DNA of 64,000 bases, taken from assembly GCA_029990175.1 (NCBI GenBank), contig JARKIP010000035.1, positions 21,751,501 through 21,815,500 on the forward strand. Direction: 5' to 3'. The stretch comes from Petunia secreta (taxonomy: Eukaryota > Streptophyta > Magnoliopsida > Solanales > Solanaceae). The position numbers were made by a program, and so were the translations under genes. The notes under the pieces are model-generated. The model was not told where the DNA came from. It worked only from the letters and a program-made list of their open reading frames with translations, and ran no database searches. Of the stretch, positions 53,184-64,000 are shown piece by piece. Numbering within the stretch: position 1 is the stretch's first letter; the number at the start of each line of letters is the position of its first letter.

Positions 53184-56100
53184 ACAGCAGTCTCAGAGAG
53201 CTCCGGGTTCAGGAGGCTCGGCGCAGGTCTATGCTATGACTCGTCAGGATGCTGAGGCATCTAATGATGTCATCACATGTATTATTTCTGTCTGTGGCCG
53301 CGATGCTTATGCTCTTATTGATCCGGGGTCTACCTATTCGTATGTGTCACCGGGATTTGCCCCTTGCTTGGGCAGGGATCTGGTCTTCTTAGATGATCCC
53401 TTTATGGTTGCCACCCCTGTCGGGTCTTCTATATGTGTAGATAGGGGTTATCGGCAGTGTATGATCTCCATTTGTGGTGTAGAGTCCTTAGTGGACCTGA
53501 TGCTGCTCGATATGTCTGATTTCGATGTCATTATGGGCATGGATTGGCTGGCTTCCTGTCATGCGACTTTGGATTGCCATGCCAAGTCCGTGATGATCGG
53601 GGCAGAGGGTGAGTCTCGGGTTGTATGGAGAGGTTCCAGGCCTTCTCCGAAGAGTAGGATCATTTCTTTCTTTGAGGCGCAGAGGATGATATCTAGTGGG
53701 TGCGAGGGATATATTGCTTCAGTTCGGGATGTCCGGGTAGAGGAGTTATCCCTTGATAGAGTTCCGGTTGTTTGTGAGTATCCGGATGTGTTTCCTGATG
53801 ATGTGCCGGGTTTGCCGCCTATGCGGGGGATAGAGTTTTGCATTGATCTATTGCCAGGCACTCAGCCTAAATCTATTCCCCCGTATCGTATGGCTCCTGT
53901 TGAGTTGAGGGAGCTGAAGGACCAGATTCAGGATTTGCTCGATAAGGGCTTCATTAGGCCTAGTGTGTCTCCATGGGGTGCCCCGGTATTATTTGTGAAG
54001 AAGAAGGATGGCTCTATGCGGATGTGTATTGATTACCGGCAGCTGAATAAGGTTACTATCAAGAATAGGTATCCTTTGCCGCGTATTGATGATTTGTTTG
54101 ATCAGCTTCAGGGTGCTACCTTCTTCTCGAAGATTGATTTGAGGTCGGGGTATCATCAGTTGAGGATTCGGTCCGAGGACGTTTCCAAGACTGTTTTTCG
54201 TACCCGATATGGCCACTATGAGTTTCTGGTGATTTCTTTCGGGCTTACGAATGCCCCAGCTGCTTTCATGGATCTGATGAACCGAGTGTTCAAGGACTAC
54301 CTTGACTCCTTCGTCATTGTGTTTATCGATGATATCTTGGTTTATTCAAGGAGCAGGGAGGAGCATGAGCAGCATTTGAGAGTTGTTCTTCGGACTCTGA
54401 GGGATCAGCAATTGTATGCCAAATTCTCCAAGTGTGAATTTTGGCTCAGTTCTGTATCTTTCCTAGGTCACGTGGTGACCAAGGATGGGGTGTGTGTTGA
54501 TCCGAAGAAGATAGAGGCCGTTCAGAGTTGGCCTAGGCCTACTTCTCCTACAGAGATTTGGAGTTTCTCAGGCTTGGCAGGTTATTATCGGCGGTTCGTC
54601 GAGGGGTTTTCTTCTATTTCAGCACCTCTGACGAAGTTGACCCAGATGAATGTTCCTTTCCTGTGGTCCGATGCCTGTGAGTCTAGCTTTCAGAAGCTTA
54701 AGACTCTGTTGACTTCAGCGCCAGTGTTGGCCTTGCCTAGTGGATCCGGGGGATTCACCGTATATTGTGATGCTTCGGGTGTTGGCCTGGGTAGCGTTCT
54801 GATGCAGGAGGGTAAGGTGATAGCTTATGCCTCGAGACAGCTGAAGGTCCATGAGAAGAATTATCCTGTCCATGATTTGGAGCTGTTAGCTGTCGTGTTT
54901 GCACTGAAGTTGTGGAGGCACTATCTTTATGGCGAGCCATGTGAGATATTCACCGATCATAAGAGTCTCCAGTACTTGTTCACTCATAAGGACTTGAACG
55001 GGAGACAGCGCCGCTGGTTAGAGCTGCTGAAGGATTATGATCTTTCTATCCGGTATCATCCCGGAAAGGCTAATGTTGTAGCCGATGCCTTGAGTAGGAA
55101 GTCCATGGGTAGCCTCGCCTATCTTGATGCTGATATGAGGCCGTTGGCCCGTGAGTTGCAGGCTTTGTCCATTAGTAGGGTTCGGTTTGATGATTCTGTT
55201 CCAGGCCGGGTGCTTGCATATGTGGGGTCTCAGTCGTCTTTAGCTTCCCAGATTCGGGAAAGGCAGTTTGAGGATCCTTATCTGAGAGATCTCCGGGACA
55301 GGGTCCTGAGTGGGGGAGTGTCCTCGTTCGTGATTGGTGATGATGGTGCTTTGCGGCTTAACGGCCGGGTATGTGTTCCAGCCATTGTGGAGCTGAGGCA
55401 GATGATTTTGGCAGAGGCTCACAGTTCGAGATATTCCATTCATCCGGGTACTGCGAAGATGTATCATGATCTTCGAGAGCTGTATTGGTGGAAAGGGATG
55501 AAGAGGGATGTTGCTGATTATGTATCTCGGTGTTTGAATTGCCAGCAGGTGAAGTATGAGCACCGGAGGCCAGCCGGGGTGACCCAGTCTATGCCCATTC
55601 CCGAGTGGAAGTGGGAGCAGATCACTATGGATTTCGTAGTTGGTTTGCCGCTGACCGTGGGTAAGCATGATTCGGTGTGGGTAGTAGTTGATCGACTGAC
55701 GAAGTCGGCTCACTTCATTCCAGTGAGGACTACTTATACCTCGGAGCGTCTGGCTCGTATCTTCATTGAGCAGATTGTGAGATTGCATGGTGCTCCTGTT
55801 TCTATCATTTCTGACCGAGGTGCTCAGTTCACAGCTCAATTTTGGAGATCTTTTCAGAGAGAGCTGGGTACTCGGGTCGATCTCAGCACTGCATTTCACC
55901 CGCAGACTGATGGCCAGTCTGAGCAGACCATTCAGATCCTCGAGGATATGTTGAGGGCGTGTGCTATTGATTTTTGAGGCCATTGGGATAGCCATTTGCC
56001 GCTAGCAGAGTTTGCGTATAATAATAGCTATCAGGCTTCTATCCAGATGGCTCCGTTTGAGGCATTGTATGGTCGGAGATGTCGCTCGCCTATCGGTTGG

Positions 56101-56826
56101 TTCGAGTCTGGTGAGGTCCAGGTGTTGGGGCCCGATTTGGTGCAGCAGACCTTAGATAAGGTCCAGGTTATTCAGGATCGACTCCGCACGGCTCAGAGCC
56201 GGCAGATATCATATGCAGATCGGAGGCGGAGAGATCTTGAGTTCATGGTTGGGGACCGGGTATTCCTCAGAGTGTCGCCCATGAAGGGTGTTATGAGGTT
56301 TGGGAAGAAAGGCAAGCTCAGTCCTAGGTTCATTGGGCCTTTTGAGATATTGGAGCGCGTTGGCGCCGTTGCTTATAGACTGGCTTTGCCTCCCTCTCTG
56401 TCTGTTCATCCGGTGTTCCATGTGTCCATGCTCCGGAAGTATGTTCACGATCTGTCTCATGTGATCGATATGGCTTCCGTGGAGGTACATGGCGACTTAG
56501 CTTATTCGGAGGAGCCTATTGCTATTGTGGCTAGAGAGGTCCGTAAGATGAGATCGAAGGTGATCCCCCTTGTGAGAGTTCAGTGGGGGCATCACTCCAT
56601 TGCCGAGGCCACTTGGGAGCTTGAGTCCGAGATGCGTGAGAGGCATCCGCGCTTGTTCGATGATTCAGGTATGAAATCCTTGTATTTTCTAAGCCTGAAT
56701 TTGCATTTTTATGTTTTATTGATTTCGGGTGGTACCGAGGGGTCCTCGAAATCCGTGCCAGCTCCGTGGCTAGTGTGTGGATCCTACCTTAGACTTAGGC
56801 TCGTCCGAGGACGGCCGAGAGTCTAA
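53130..56826 (+). pseudogene. G3 pol: protease, RT, RNase H, integrase, chromodomain (one stop)
   Basis: The frame is +1 relative to gag and useful from about 53130. Protease: LIDPGSTYSYVS at 53314. RT: WGAPVLFVKKKDGSMRMCIDYRQLN near 53975, FSKIDLRSGYHQLR, VFIDDILVYS near 54320. RNase H: TVYCDASGVGLGSVL near 54760 and ELLAVVFAL. Integrase: HPGTAKMYHDLRELYWWKGM ... CLNCQQVK zinc finger near 55440-55555, catalytic Asp in TMDFVVGLP (55627), Asp in SDRGAQF (55810), Glu in GQSEQ (about 55922). A TGA at 55975 interrupts just after the core. The same phase continues from 55978 with LAEFAYNNSYQASIQMAPFEALYG, the GPFEIL..VG module and a chromodomain-like end (EEPIAIVAREVRKMR ... VRVQWGHHSIAEATWELES, about 56505-56660). 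All catalytic residues are present. It ends TAA 56824-56826. Confidence 0.9.
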
Positions 56827-56837
56827 GTTGGGGAGAA
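56827..56837 (+). other. Polypurine tract of G3
   Basis: GTTGGGGAGAA lies between the pol stop and the LTR start. Confidence 0.85.
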
Positions 56838-59656
56838 TGTAACGACCCTCAAATAGTCGTTACGGAATCCGGGACCTCGATTTGCATGTCGACAGTCCCA
56901 AAAGCTCCGTTAGGTCATTTATGACCCGTCTGTGAAATCTGAGTCGAAACGGAGTCCGTTTGATAAAAGGATCCGTTTATGAAATTCCGGAAAGGAATTT
57001 GGGGTTTCGATAGGTCGCTTTGAGTAAACGAACCCCGATGGAAAATCCGAGCGCACCGTTAGGTCCGTCTCGTCATTTATGATGTGTAGCAACCTTCAAA
57101 ATTGAAAACGGACTTCGTTTGATAGGACTTTTGATAAAGTCCCCGTTTCGGAAGTTTAAAAGAGTTAAAAGAGGTTTCCGAGCTCGATTTGAGCAAATGA
57201 GCTCCGATGAGTGATCCGAAAGTTCCGTTAGGTTCGTATAGTCATTTGTGACTTCTAGCGACTTTCGGAATTGGATTCCGAGGTCGTTTGGTTAAATTTC
57301 GCTATTTTGGCGAAAGTCGAAGATTGAACCTTTGTTGTGGGACCCACTTTTTGAGTTCTGGAGGTCCGAATTGAGTTCCGTCTTAACGAGCATGTCACCC
57401 AAGTATTTTATGACTTGTGTGCAAAATTTGGGATCATTCTGAGCTTCGTAGGGTCCCGTTTTGTCCCTAAAACAGTAGAAAATCTGGTGCGACTTTTCTG
57501 TTCTGTTTTGGCGCAAACAGCCGGATAAAAGCTGACTTTCCGGCCAATCCGTAAGGAATTAGGAAAACCTCAAAACATGAAAGCTGTAGCCCTTTGAGTT
57601 TTGGTTCTAATGGCACCGGTTTCAGGTCATTTGGACATTCCTATCAAAAGTTATGATTTTTTTAAAAGAAGCTGTTACAGAGGCAAAAAAACTGCTATAA
57701 AAAGGCCATTTCGGGCCATTTCGGTTCATAACATATAAAAATCATCTGGTGAGCTCTTGAGGCGATTTTTGGGTATTTCTTGAAGACCCAATCATACTTA
57801 CACTTAAGGTAAGCCCTTTCAATCCATCTTTATGTTGATTAACACAAGAATCAAAAGGTTGATTCTTGGAAATGGGTTAGAACCCTAGATTCTTAAGAAT
57901 TGGGGAAAGACATCGAGCAAGGCTCGCATGTGGAATCTAAGTGTACTTTTGGACTCACGGGAGCGTGGGGAGTCCGGAAAAGTACATTTTGTAAATTTAG
58001 GGCTCGGCCCTACCCGGGGGCATTTTGGTAATTTTTACCCTAGGATGCCTATAGGCTTAAATAGCTATAATTGAGCACTCATATGTGCTATATCTTGTCT
58101 TAATAGACCTAGTGGAGAGTCCTTTGCGGACAAGGCGAGCGGGAAAGGAGATTCTTCCCGGCATTTGAGCCCGAATTTCGAGGTAAGTGAGACTTGACCT
58201 CTATTGTGCTTGTGGACTCTTCCTTCATGCTAGTATGCTTCATGTACGCATATATATACCTAACAATGGTTAGGATTAATGATGTGAATTACTTGCTATT
58301 ATTGTTTGTTATAAATAGCGAGATTGTGACTCGAGCGAGGTATGTGCCGGTCTAAACGCTACGTCGAGGTAGCTTAAATTTATATCGTAGTAACGCTTGC
58401 TACGCCATGCTTAGATAGCAAGAACTTGGGACATGGCCGAGGATGTTGCCGGCATGTCATGATAAATGTCTTGCCGAGGATTTTGCCGGCTTTTGTATGA
58501 TATTGGTACTTGATTTGTTCACGTGCCGGGTTGAGTAGTGCTGTCTATACGTAACCTTGGGTTGGACGACATGGGAGTAGGGATTGTACCCCCAAATTGT
58601 GGTCGGGTTAACCTTCGCCTTACGTTCAGCTAGCATAACCAACCTGGGTTACGGTGACTGTGAAATATTATCGTTATTAATATTTCTGTTATTATTTCTG
58701 TTATTGTTATTAATGTCGTGGATATTAATACTGTTAGAGGGACACTTGACAGGGGGTGTGGTGTCGCCTATACTATGAGATGTGTCACACTTGACAGGGG
58801 GTGTGGTGTGGACACTTGATCTTTGAGATGTGACACACTTGACAGGGGGTGTGGTGTGGTCACTTGATTTATTGAGATATGACGCACTTGACAGGGGGTG
58901 TGGTGCGATCGTAGACAGATTTAAGATGAGCCAACGACTACGGGTCGTTGGTCTACTTATTCATGATTGTGATAGTGACTTCGGGTCACGGTATATGGTT
59001 GATACTTAGTAGTGGTGTTGCTAGTCCATCGTAGGTCTAGGTTAGCCGGCACGGGAGTAGAGATTGGACCTCCAAACCGCCGCTGAGTTGACCTATGCCT
59101 TACGTTAGATGGGCATAATCCTTGAGACTTCTGGTTACTACTTGTGTGTATGGAATGTGTTACATCTATTTGTGATTTCACTACTTTATTGTATGATCAC
59201 TATAGTATGTTGTTGCTTATGATGCATGTAGCGACTTGTCCCGCAAGGGTACCTTAGCGGGCCTGTCGGTGATCTTACTGGGCTTCGGCTCATAACTTAC
59301 TCTGCTACGTGCGCAGGTCCTTCAACCAGTCAGCAGCCCGGACGTTAGCGGTTCCCGAGGCTTCTGAGACTTTTGATTGAGGTGAGCCGACCACACAGAC
59401 CGTGGTGGCATACCGCCGGAGTCACTTAGAGATAGGACTCAGATTTCTTTGATGTATATTCATACTTTATTGAGTCACTCTTAGAATGCTCCAATTCTTT
59501 TGTGGATATATTCTTTTGGACTTCACCCTTTTATATTTATATATTCATTTATGATCTTTTCACATTATTGTTCTTTTCCGCATCTTGTTTCATTGGTTCG
59601 CCTAGGCAAATGTTGTTTAGGTGCCATCACGAGCCCTTGGAAATTGGGTCGTGACA
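56838..59656 (+). repeat. 3' LTR of G3
   Basis: It is 2819 bp, TGTAACGACC ... CGTGACA, and matches the 5' LTR along its length, including the 48-bp repeat at 58743-58927. Confidence 0.92.
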
Positions 59657-59661
59657 GGATC
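59657..59661. repeat. Right target-site duplication of G3 (GGATC)
   Basis: It is identical to 48763-48767. Confidence 0.9.
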
Positions 59662-60867
59662 GATTGGTGGTGATGGATCGGCTAGTCCCAAAAGCGACAG
59701 AATTGGCATCTGAGCTCTCTAACCGTAGCCAAGACAAAGATGCAGCTCCTACAGCTTCCAGTGATAACCGAGCCAAAGCAAGGCGAGCATATGTTATCGT
59801 ATATCTCGATCTCAAAAATAGCATGGAATGCAGTCCTTGTACGAGAAGAGAATGGGAGGCAATTTCCCATGAAGTACGCCAGCAAAAGACCTTCGCGCTG
59901 AGACAGGTTTTTTCCTTTACTCTTTCAGTTTATTGCCGCCACGATCATGGCAACCCAGGAGTTGGGCTCGTATTTTCTTGACCATACGGTTAGCATGGCC
60001 TCCTCCAGACCGGTACGGATCATATTTTCTAAATCTAGACTCTTAGAGGAGATGGCAGAATAGGCTGAGATACTTGGAGAGTATAACATTATCTACCAAC
60101 CACGGACAGCTATCGAGTCGTAGGAGCTGGAAGGTTTTACCTCAGATATCGTGGAGAAATTGAAGCCAAAGGAGAAGAAGTCAATCAGAAGCGAAGAAAC
60201 AATCAAACCCGAATGTTGGGAGATTAACATTGGAGTAGATCTTAAAGGGGAAGAAGTCGGCCTTGATATGTGGGCCAGGACATCCACTGGGATGGTCTTT
60301 TACAAGACCACAAAAGCTCAAAGCGACGAAGCAGAGTATGAAGCCATAATTCAAGTGCTTGATTTAGCCTACATACTGGGGGCCAGGAAGGTCACCCTCT
60401 TCAGTGGCTCCCAACTGATCGTCGATCAAGTCAAGGAAGTTTTTACCATAGAAGGAATCTGCATGCCGAATCGGTAGGAGCGAATAGCACTCTTGAAAAA
60501 ATTTTAGGCATGGGAGTTTATCTATCGAGAAGGGAGCTCAAGTGCTAGCGAAGCGTCTAAAGATTCATACAATAAGAACATAGTGGTTAAGTTAACCCCT
60601 GTAGACCTGATAAATCTTGAAGTTCCAGGCACAGGATCCATCACAAAGCAGCGTCACGCGCTGATCAACTACCTAAGCAAAGGTATCCTCCCCAAAGACA
60701 AATCAGAAAGCAGGCAGCTGCGAAAGCAAGCCATTCATTATTGTTTGACTGGCGCAGAGTTATACCATCGGGTTGTGAACGGTCCAGAGATAACATTTCA
60801 AGGCTCAGCACCCTCGAACAGGGAAGCCCAAGCACATGCCCCCAAACCTTCCGAGGATCGAGCATAA
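59662..60867 (+). pseudogene. G2 RNase H region and integrase start, broken
   Basis: After the G3 insertion G2 resumes. Around 59795-59880 a remnant resembles the C-terminal RT/RNase H module (WNAVLVRE). It is followed by SSRPVRIIFSKSRLLEEMAE and YNIIYQPRTAIES near 60000-60115. The second RNase H (Tat type) is clear at about 60220-60470 with NIGVDLKGEEVG, TKAQSDEAEYEAIIQVLDLA and SGSQLIVDQV. The segment 60583-60867 (RHALINYLSKGILPKDKSESRQLRKQAIHYCLTGAELYHR) precedes the integrase zinc finger, but the zinc finger and catalytic core are absent. RT proper is missing between protease and here even though G3 inserted cleanly, so the loss predates G3. Confidence 0.7.
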
Positions 60868-62851
60868 AATATCTTTTACTTTTTAAAAGCATTTATTTTT
60901 ATGTTTAACTTCTTTTTAACTTTGATCATAGTATTTACATACTCATCAATCATGTTAGAGGTTTTCACCCACAACATCTCAGGCCTAGCGCCCCTTTATC
61001 AATAAAACTACTATTTTTACTTAGTCAGTTTTACTTATTTATTTAGATCCATCTATGATCCACCTATTCATAGCCCCGTCCAGGCCTAAGTTAAAGTAAT
61101 ACACTCACCTTTCGCTACAAATAGTAGGGTTCGCTACCAATAGTAGGGTACACACTTTGAGCTAGATCATGTCTAGCTCAGCTACCAGGCATTACTCGTA
61201 TGTTTAACTCGTTAACTCAACAACTACACCTACATGCCGACAGGGATGCCCATTCGCATAGAAAGTCTTAAATACTCGAGTTACTAAGCAGAGATGTTCG
61301 AAGTCGGATGCGAGAGTGCCCATTTCCACACGGGCTAAAGTCATCCCATGTGGGTCCAACCTAAGCCGTTACCTACCGACGCAAATGATGAACAACTGTT
61401 TCATTAATAACAAATAGCCCATACGCTCATAATATACAATTATTTCTTCTTGAATACAACATTTATTCATAACAATTGTAGAAAAAAAAAAAGGAAAGAG
61501 AAGACTTAAAACAAAGAGCTCCTTAGAATTAATATGGCTGAAAATCCTCCATCTGGATTGTAGCCAAGTTGTAAACTGTCCGATATTTTTCTTTTCTTCT
61601 GACAGCCTGAGATATATCGGCCCGAGCATTTCTTTAAGGCACGCGGCCGTTGGTGCAACCAATGCCCATCTGCTTGATCAAATCAAGTGACCTCAGAGTC
61701 GTCTGAGTACAGGCCTAATCTTCTCCATCTTGCCCGCTTAACTCGAAGAGAAATTTGAAGACTCACCACACAGCCTAGAAAGAAAACTCAACCATCTGAG
61801 TCAACCTCAATTGGTCAATCCAGAGTGCACGGCCCCGCAATCTTCAAGCACCAACAGGAGCTCACCAAGAACGGAAAGACTTGAGCTGGGAACCTACCAT
61901 AAGGGAGCCTCTTCTCTTCAGCATCCCAAAGCCAATGACCGATAAGGCATTGCAATAGAGACATGACAAAACCAACAAAATCAAGAGACAACCCAGAGCC
62001 ATAAGTGGAGTTAGAGTTTTACGACTCGCTAATCTACTCATGACTCAGAGCTCTCTCTTGTTTCCTGCCATAAAACGGAGTCAGACAAGTAGACTTCAAC
62101 CTTACTCTATCAAATAGGCAGCCTAAGCACCAAAGAAATCCTGGAGTAGAAGCCGCATGAAATCTGAAAGGGCTAAGCGTCCTGACTCTGCATGACAAGA
62201 AGAATATCACAATAACAGTTGTGTTAGAAGATTAGCATATTGTAATCAGTGCACATGATACAATGAAGATAACCCAAAGAATGTCATTAGAATCCTGATC
62301 AAACTTATGACTCAGGGGACTTCATTCATTTCTTCGACAACGAAGAAAGAAAGGAAGATAACTGCAGAAGAGTTTTCTCCTACGGTTCCCTCATGAATCG
62401 TCCATTTGGAACAAAGAAGTTTTTTTGGGAATATCAAACCAGGAGCAAAGGCAAACAGTTTTGAAGGAATAGAAATTTCTCATTATCATAAGATGTTGTT
62501 GAAGAAGAGATATTTCCTGAAGAAGAGTTTGTGATTTTTCTACTCTCGTGAAGTCCCTATTTATAGGAAGAAAAGAGATAAGGATGGCATATGAAATGGT
62601 CAAGCATCTCTATTGCTAGATATATGAAACGATTTGGAGCAGTTAATGGCATTCCTTAGAAAGGTACATGGAATTGGAATCAACCAATCAGATGAAATCA
62701 CGCGGAGTTCTCGAAGGAATCAGCATCATTCTTGGTCAAAGAGATTGTGTGTCTCAAGAAGTCAGTGAGATATCCTTTCACATCCGTCTTGTACGCAGTT
62801 TTCACTTCCTGACTACTTGCGTCAGCACTCACCAAGTGGGAGGACTGACTA
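60868..62851 (-). other. G2 3' internal region with an antisense promoter-like site
   Basis: No sense coding sequence is seen. On the minus strand a TATAAATA box at 62566-62559 is followed by a C/T-rich stretch and short frames (62603-62391 and 61662-61369) without family motifs. The sense strand ends in a purine-rich AAGTGGGAGGACTGAC before the 3' LTR. Antisense units in this place are reported for some Tat elements; here it is a suggestion only. Confidence 0.4.
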
Positions 62852-63330
62852 TGTTGGCGAAAATACTTCACCTACTATTACAGGGATACGCATCCATCTG
62901 GCGAGACAAGGCTTATCTTACAAGTCACCGGGCACAAAGGATACACGCTTTCTCTACGAGTTACAACCGTTCAGGCGATACGGGCGTAGGATGAAGGGCA
63001 TACATCCTGCCGCCTTAAAGTTACAGTCTCTTAGTTAGGGTTTCGTATACACCACCGTCTTGACTTATAGGCCCATAAGCCTTATTAGTCTTTGTATTTT
63101 ACCCTAATTAGGACATGCTATCCACTACTATAAATACCCCTCCTTACATTGTATTGTACAACACAACGATTCACCATAAAATCCAGCTATTCTCAAGGAA
63201 TAAAACTATTTTACTTTTCTTGCTCATTATTTCTCTCTTTTACTCATTTACTTTTTCATCGTATTTACTGTATTGCTTGTGACCTCATTCTAAAATTGTT
63301 TAACCTAGGCGACCTATTTTAGGCATAACA
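62852..63330 (+). repeat. 3' LTR of G2 (479 bp)
   Basis: It runs from TGTTGGCGAAAA to GGCATAACA and is intact. It matches 31015-31189 plus 46281-46592. TATA-like CTATAAATACCCC lies near 63128. The target duplication with G1 is not clean (left flank GTATC, right flank TCTAT). Confidence 0.85.
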
Positions 63331-64000
63331 TCTATTGGAGAGGTATGAAGTTAGATATTTATAATTTCATCAAAGCCTGTGATACTTGTCTAAAATGCAA
63401 GAGTGAAAATGTTGCCACACTAGGCTTGCTACAACCCCTCCCTATCCCTGAAAGGGTATGGCATCACATTTCAATGGATTATATTAAAGGTTTTTATCCT
63501 TATCATGGCAAGAATGCCATACTGGTTGTTTTTGAAAGATTGAGCAAGTCAGCTCGTTTTATTAGTTTGAAACACCCTTTTCACAGCTGTAGGTGTTGCC
63601 CAGGCTTTCACGGATCATGTCATTAAATTACATGGCTGGCCTAAGACCATAGTGTCTGATAGAAATTCTATATTTCTAAGTAAATTCTGGAATGAGTTCT
63701 TTAAAATTCAGCAGGTTAAGCTCCATATGTCCTCCACCTACCACCAACATAGTAATGGGGAAATTGAAGTGTTAAACAGGTGTCTTGAATGCTATTTGAG
63801 GTGCATGGCCAGTAATAGAACAAAAGATTGGAGCAAGTTGTTGCCTCTAGCTAAGTGGTGGTACAACTCTTCCTACCAGTCTGCTATCAAATCCTCTCCC
63901 TATGAAGTTCTCTATGGCCAACCTCCTCCACCACTAGTTCCATACCACCCCTTTGAATCATACCTAGACTTAGTTGATCGCAGCTTACAGATAATGGAAG
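63331..64000 (+). pseudogene. G1 integrase, right part, running off the window
   Basis: It resumes at WRGMKLDIYNFIKACDTCLKCK (the C-x2-C of the zinc finger), then MDYIKGFYPYHGKNAILVVFERLSKSARF (catalytic Asp), a frame change near 63590, FTDHVIKLHGWPKTIVSDRNSIF (second Asp) and STYHQHSNGEIEVLNRCLECYLR (Glu in GEIEV). After that come LPLAKWWYNSSYQSAIKSSPYEVLYGQPPP and the edge. It completes the domain begun at 30768-31014 and would insert the cDNA. Confidence 0.8.

Larger units (their letters stand above)
48768..59656 (+). mobile_element. Chromovirus-type Ty3/gypsy element G3, 10.9 kb, structurally complete
   Basis: Two 2.8-kb LTRs (TGTAACGACC ... GGGTCGTGACA), GGATC target duplication, initiator-Met primer site, gag, pol in gypsy order with a C-terminal chromodomain, and a polypurine tract. 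The long LTRs and the gag with CCHC and Gly-Arg stretches suggest a Del/Tekay-type chromovirus, which is inference. The LTRs differ by few substitutions and small indels (one missing ~13-bp piece near 56965), so it is the youngest-looking LTR element here. Lesions: TAG in gag, a frame change at the gag-pol border and TGA in integrase. Confidence 0.92.

Noticed and set aside
55240..55995. 251-codon minus-strand frame
   Set aside because: It is an antisense shadow of the G3 integrase zinc finger and core.

Overview
This window is repeat-dense nuclear DNA from a flowering plant. The element families and their wording (Sirevirus, Athila-like, Tat/Ogre-like and chromovirus LTR elements, and plant L1 LINEs with an RNase H) suggest a dicot, most likely Solanaceae; the family-level call is inference. 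I see no convincing host gene, tRNA, rRNA or CRISPR. Essentially all 64 kb is retrotransposon, stacked by repeated nested insertion.

Layout, left to right. (1) 1-10521: the 3' portion of a Tat/Ogre-like element on the + strand, with two broken gag-like modules, no pol, a ~440-bp tandem repeat, a polypurine tract and a 3.6-kb 3' LTR. It sits inside the gag of the next element. (2) 10522-26434: a minus-strand Athila-like composite. It has a gag remnant, two related but unequal LTRs each with a tRNA-Asp-type primer site, and an internal zinc-knuckle/coiled-coil reading frame. (3) 15372-23968: a complete-structure Sirevirus (Ty1/copia, + strand) with the 5-bp target duplication GGAGC, inserted in that frame. 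It carries gag-pol remnants plus a long accessory ORF, and a strikingly over-represented 11-bp palindrome. (4) About 26545-27260: an LTR fragment related to the chromovirus LTRs at 48.8-59.7 kb. (5) 27261-31014 and 63331-64000: a decayed Ty3/gypsy element (G1) whose integrase is split by 32 kb. (6) 31015-63330: the inserted Tat-like element (G2). Its 5' LTR is itself split by two head-to-tail L1 LINEs (31190-46267, minus strand), and its pol region is split by a near-complete chromovirus (G3, 48768-59656, target duplication GGATC).

How the parts relate. The coding regions are retrotransposon machinery: gag for the particle, protease, reverse transcriptase, RNase H and integrase for LTR elements, and ORF1 plus endonuclease/RT/RNase H for the LINEs. 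Most carry stops or frameshifts, and many of the stops look like C-to-T or G-to-A changes at Gln or Trp codons, as expected of methylated, silenced repeats. G3 is the best preserved (one stop in gag, one frame change at the gag-pol border, one stop in pol). The Sirevirus accessory ORF has only one internal stop, although the neighbouring gag-pol has many.

The most interesting signals are the dispersed GGAMCWGKTCC palindrome of the Sirevirus, present in all three codon phases; its accessory ORF, which has a plant transposon-protein-like domain, a nuclear-localisation-like patch, a coiled coil and a promoter-like leader; the pol-less double-gag Tat element; the LINE dimer; and the mosaic Athila-like block. 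All comparisons were made by eye without database searches.
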